Positions 5,801 to 6,731 of a stretch of 6,731 nucleotides of DNA are shown in pieces. Every line of letters begins with the position of its first letter. Position 1 is the first letter of the stretch. Under the pieces are notes generated by a model. That model searched no databases and had not been told where the DNA came from. It saw only the letters and a list, made by a program, of their open reading frames with translations. The translations under genes and the position numbers were made by a program. The DNA is from an uncultured Chloroflexota bacterium (GTDB lineage Bacteria; Chloroflexota; Anaerolineae; Promineifilales; Promineifilaceae), in the NCBI GenBank assembly GCA_937958365.1, contig CALFEW010000639.1:1-6731 (forward strand), in the 5' to 3' direction.

Positions 5801-5938
5801 TAATACCATGCGTCTCCTGAGTCAGTCAAGATGTGAACACAGGTTGATACCACAGCAGCCACAGGAGGTGATGGCAAGGGCTGGATACCGTTGGGAATTG
5901 TCGGGAAAATGGAGTAAACGCAGGGGAAGCGGGTGAGA

Positions 5939-6731
5939 TCAGGCTTGATGATGGTGTAAGATTTCCGTCACAGCGCCGGCGAGTTGTTCGAGGCTGATCG
6001 GTTTAGGCAGCCATTGTACCCCTGGCTGCTGCTGAAACTGGTCTAATTCGTCGTCTTGAGGATGGCCTGTCAACAGAAGCACGCTGACGGGTAAATGTCG
6101 CCGCTGTATTTCGTGGACGAGTGAAATACCGCCCATTTCCGGCATGACAACATCGCTAACGACCAGGACAAGATCTTCCGGCCGGGTATCCAGGATGTCC
6201 AGGGCTTCACGGCCGTTTCCCGCCGTCATCACCTGGTAATCCATCATCAACAAACTATCCATCAGTGCCTGGCGCGTGAGTGGGTTGTCTTCTACTAACA
6301 GAATGGTTTCCTGATGACCGGATGGCAAAACAGTCTCTTCAACGTCAGGGGAAACGGCCGTTACCTGCCCGTGATGGGGTAAATACACGGTAAACACCGT
6401 ACCTGCCCCCGGCTGCGAAGCAACGTCTATGTGGCCTTCGTGCTGCTTCACAATGCCCCATACCTGCGCCAGCCCCAACCCGGTCCCTGCGCCAGACTCT
6501 TTGGTGGTGAAAAAGGGATCAAAAATATGGGGCAGTACGTCGGGGGGAATGCCATTGCCCACATCGCTCACCGAGAGCTTCACCCAAAGGCCAGGCTGCA
6601 TTTCCGCCAGAGGCGCTGTTTCTAACCCGTCTACCCAAATTTCGGCCAGGCCAAATTGCAAACGGCCGCCTTTGGGCATGGCATCACGGGCATTCAGGGC
6701 CAGATTGACAATCATTTGTTGCATTCGCGTT
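5939..6731 (-). CDS. Hybrid sensor histidine kinase, C-terminal part (HATPase + receiver), truncated by window edge
   Basis: Only the C-terminal part is inside the window; the frame stays open upstream of the ATG at 6724 (TRMQQM...), so that Met is internal. Numbering from it, the ATP-binding HATPase_c domain has the N box NLALNARDAMPKGG (7-20), G1 box DVGNGIP (54-60), F box FDPFFTTK (68-75) and G2 box GAGTGLGL (78-85), ending near FTVYLP. A linker leads to a receiver domain (about 139-258): acidic pair Glu145/Asp146 in LLVEDN, phospho-acceptor Asp191 in VVSDVVMPEMGG, Thr219 in LLLTG and Lys241 in LPKPI. It therefore looks like a phosphorelay kinase with a C-terminal receiver. The sensor and phospho-His regions lie outside, so the signal is unknown. 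It points the same way as the LysM gene, but 276 bp and a separate promoter argue against one operon. Confidence 0.95.
   Translation of the reverse strand, partial: TRMQQMIVNLALNARDAMPKGGRLQFGLAEIWVDGLETAPLAEMQPGLWVKLSVSDVGNGIPPDVLPHIFDPFFTTKESGAGTGLGLAQVWGIVKQHEGHIDVASQPGAGTVFTVYLPHHGQVTAVSPDVEETVLPSGHQETILLVEDNPLTRQALMDSLLMMDYQVMTAGNGREALDILDTRPEDLVLVVSDVVMPEMGGISLVHEIQRRHLPVSVLLLTGHPQDDELDQFQQQPGVQWLPKPISLEQLAGAVTEILHHHQA

Larger units (their letters stand above)
227..6361. repeat. Iterated palindrome ACGGCCGT, nine copies
   Basis: The 8-bp palindrome ACGGCCGT begins at 227, 824, 1022, 2118, 4250, 4534, 5436, 6209 and 6354. One copy (4534) is intergenic; the other eight are in coding sequence and are read either as Thr-Ala-Val (227, 824, 1022, 5436, 6354) or as Gly-Arg (2118, 4250, 6209). 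The endonuclease gene has none. The behaviour resembles cyanobacterial HIP1, but the sequence differs. Confidence 0.8.

Noticed and set aside
5817..5825. Palindrome CTGAGTCAG as an operator
   Set aside because: Short odd-length palindrome in a gap with no nearby start site in position to use it; chance is sufficient.
5871..5936. Possible 21-codon + strand peptide (ATG at 5871) with AGGAGG just before it
   Set aside because: The ribosome binding site is only about 3 nt from the ATG, the peptide is very short with no recognisable feature, and nothing supports a promoter.

Overview
The window looks like a chromosomal segment of a GC-rich environmental bacterium. Three traits suggest the Chloroflexota (Anaerolineae-like) as a guess only: a lysine-free LysM protein on a Thr/Glu/Ala-rich stalk, heptad repeat hairpins between genes, and a highly iterated ACGGCCGT palindrome. 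No marker gene fixes the taxonomy.

Left to right on the + strand there is the 3' end of a probable tandem GNAT acetyltransferase (2-568), a gap filled by a heptad-repeat hairpin (570-630), and a RidA/YjgF-family protein that lacks the usual catalytic arginine (635-1039). Next comes a complete two-gene Type II restriction-modification system of the EcoRV family: endonuclease 1113-1892 and adenine methyltransferase 1889-2824, overlapping by ATGA. It is followed 17 nt later by ilvD, dihydroxy-acid dehydratase (2842-4521). A symmetric A/T-flanked hairpin (4622-4657) can terminate transcription from both sides. On the - strand there is then a membrane-anchored double-LysM protein (4670-5662), with its own strong ribosome binding site, -10 elements and a leader with mutually exclusive hairpins. 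Finally comes the C-terminal part of a hybrid histidine kinase (5939 to the right edge, running off the window). The 276-bp gap 5663-5938 holds the LysM leader and promoter region; I see no gene in it.

The central finding is the EcoRV-type system. The nuclease keeps the PD...DLK catalytic residues, the paired-Gln loop and an almost unchanged recognition loop (GSGNTKN against GSGNTTN in EcoRV). The methyltransferase keeps the alpha-class order with EPFLGSG and DPPY. The expected target is therefore GATATC. The gene order differs from that recalled for EcoRV: the nuclease comes first, the methyltransferase is translationally coupled behind it, and no controller gene is visible. The pair has lower GC than ilvD and sits between two metabolic genes, which suggests insertion of a transferred module.

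The most unexpected non-gene signal is the octamer ACGGCCGT, found nine times in 6.7 kb where about 0.1-0.2 would be expected. It resembles the HIP1 palindrome of cyanobacteria in behaviour, though not in sequence.
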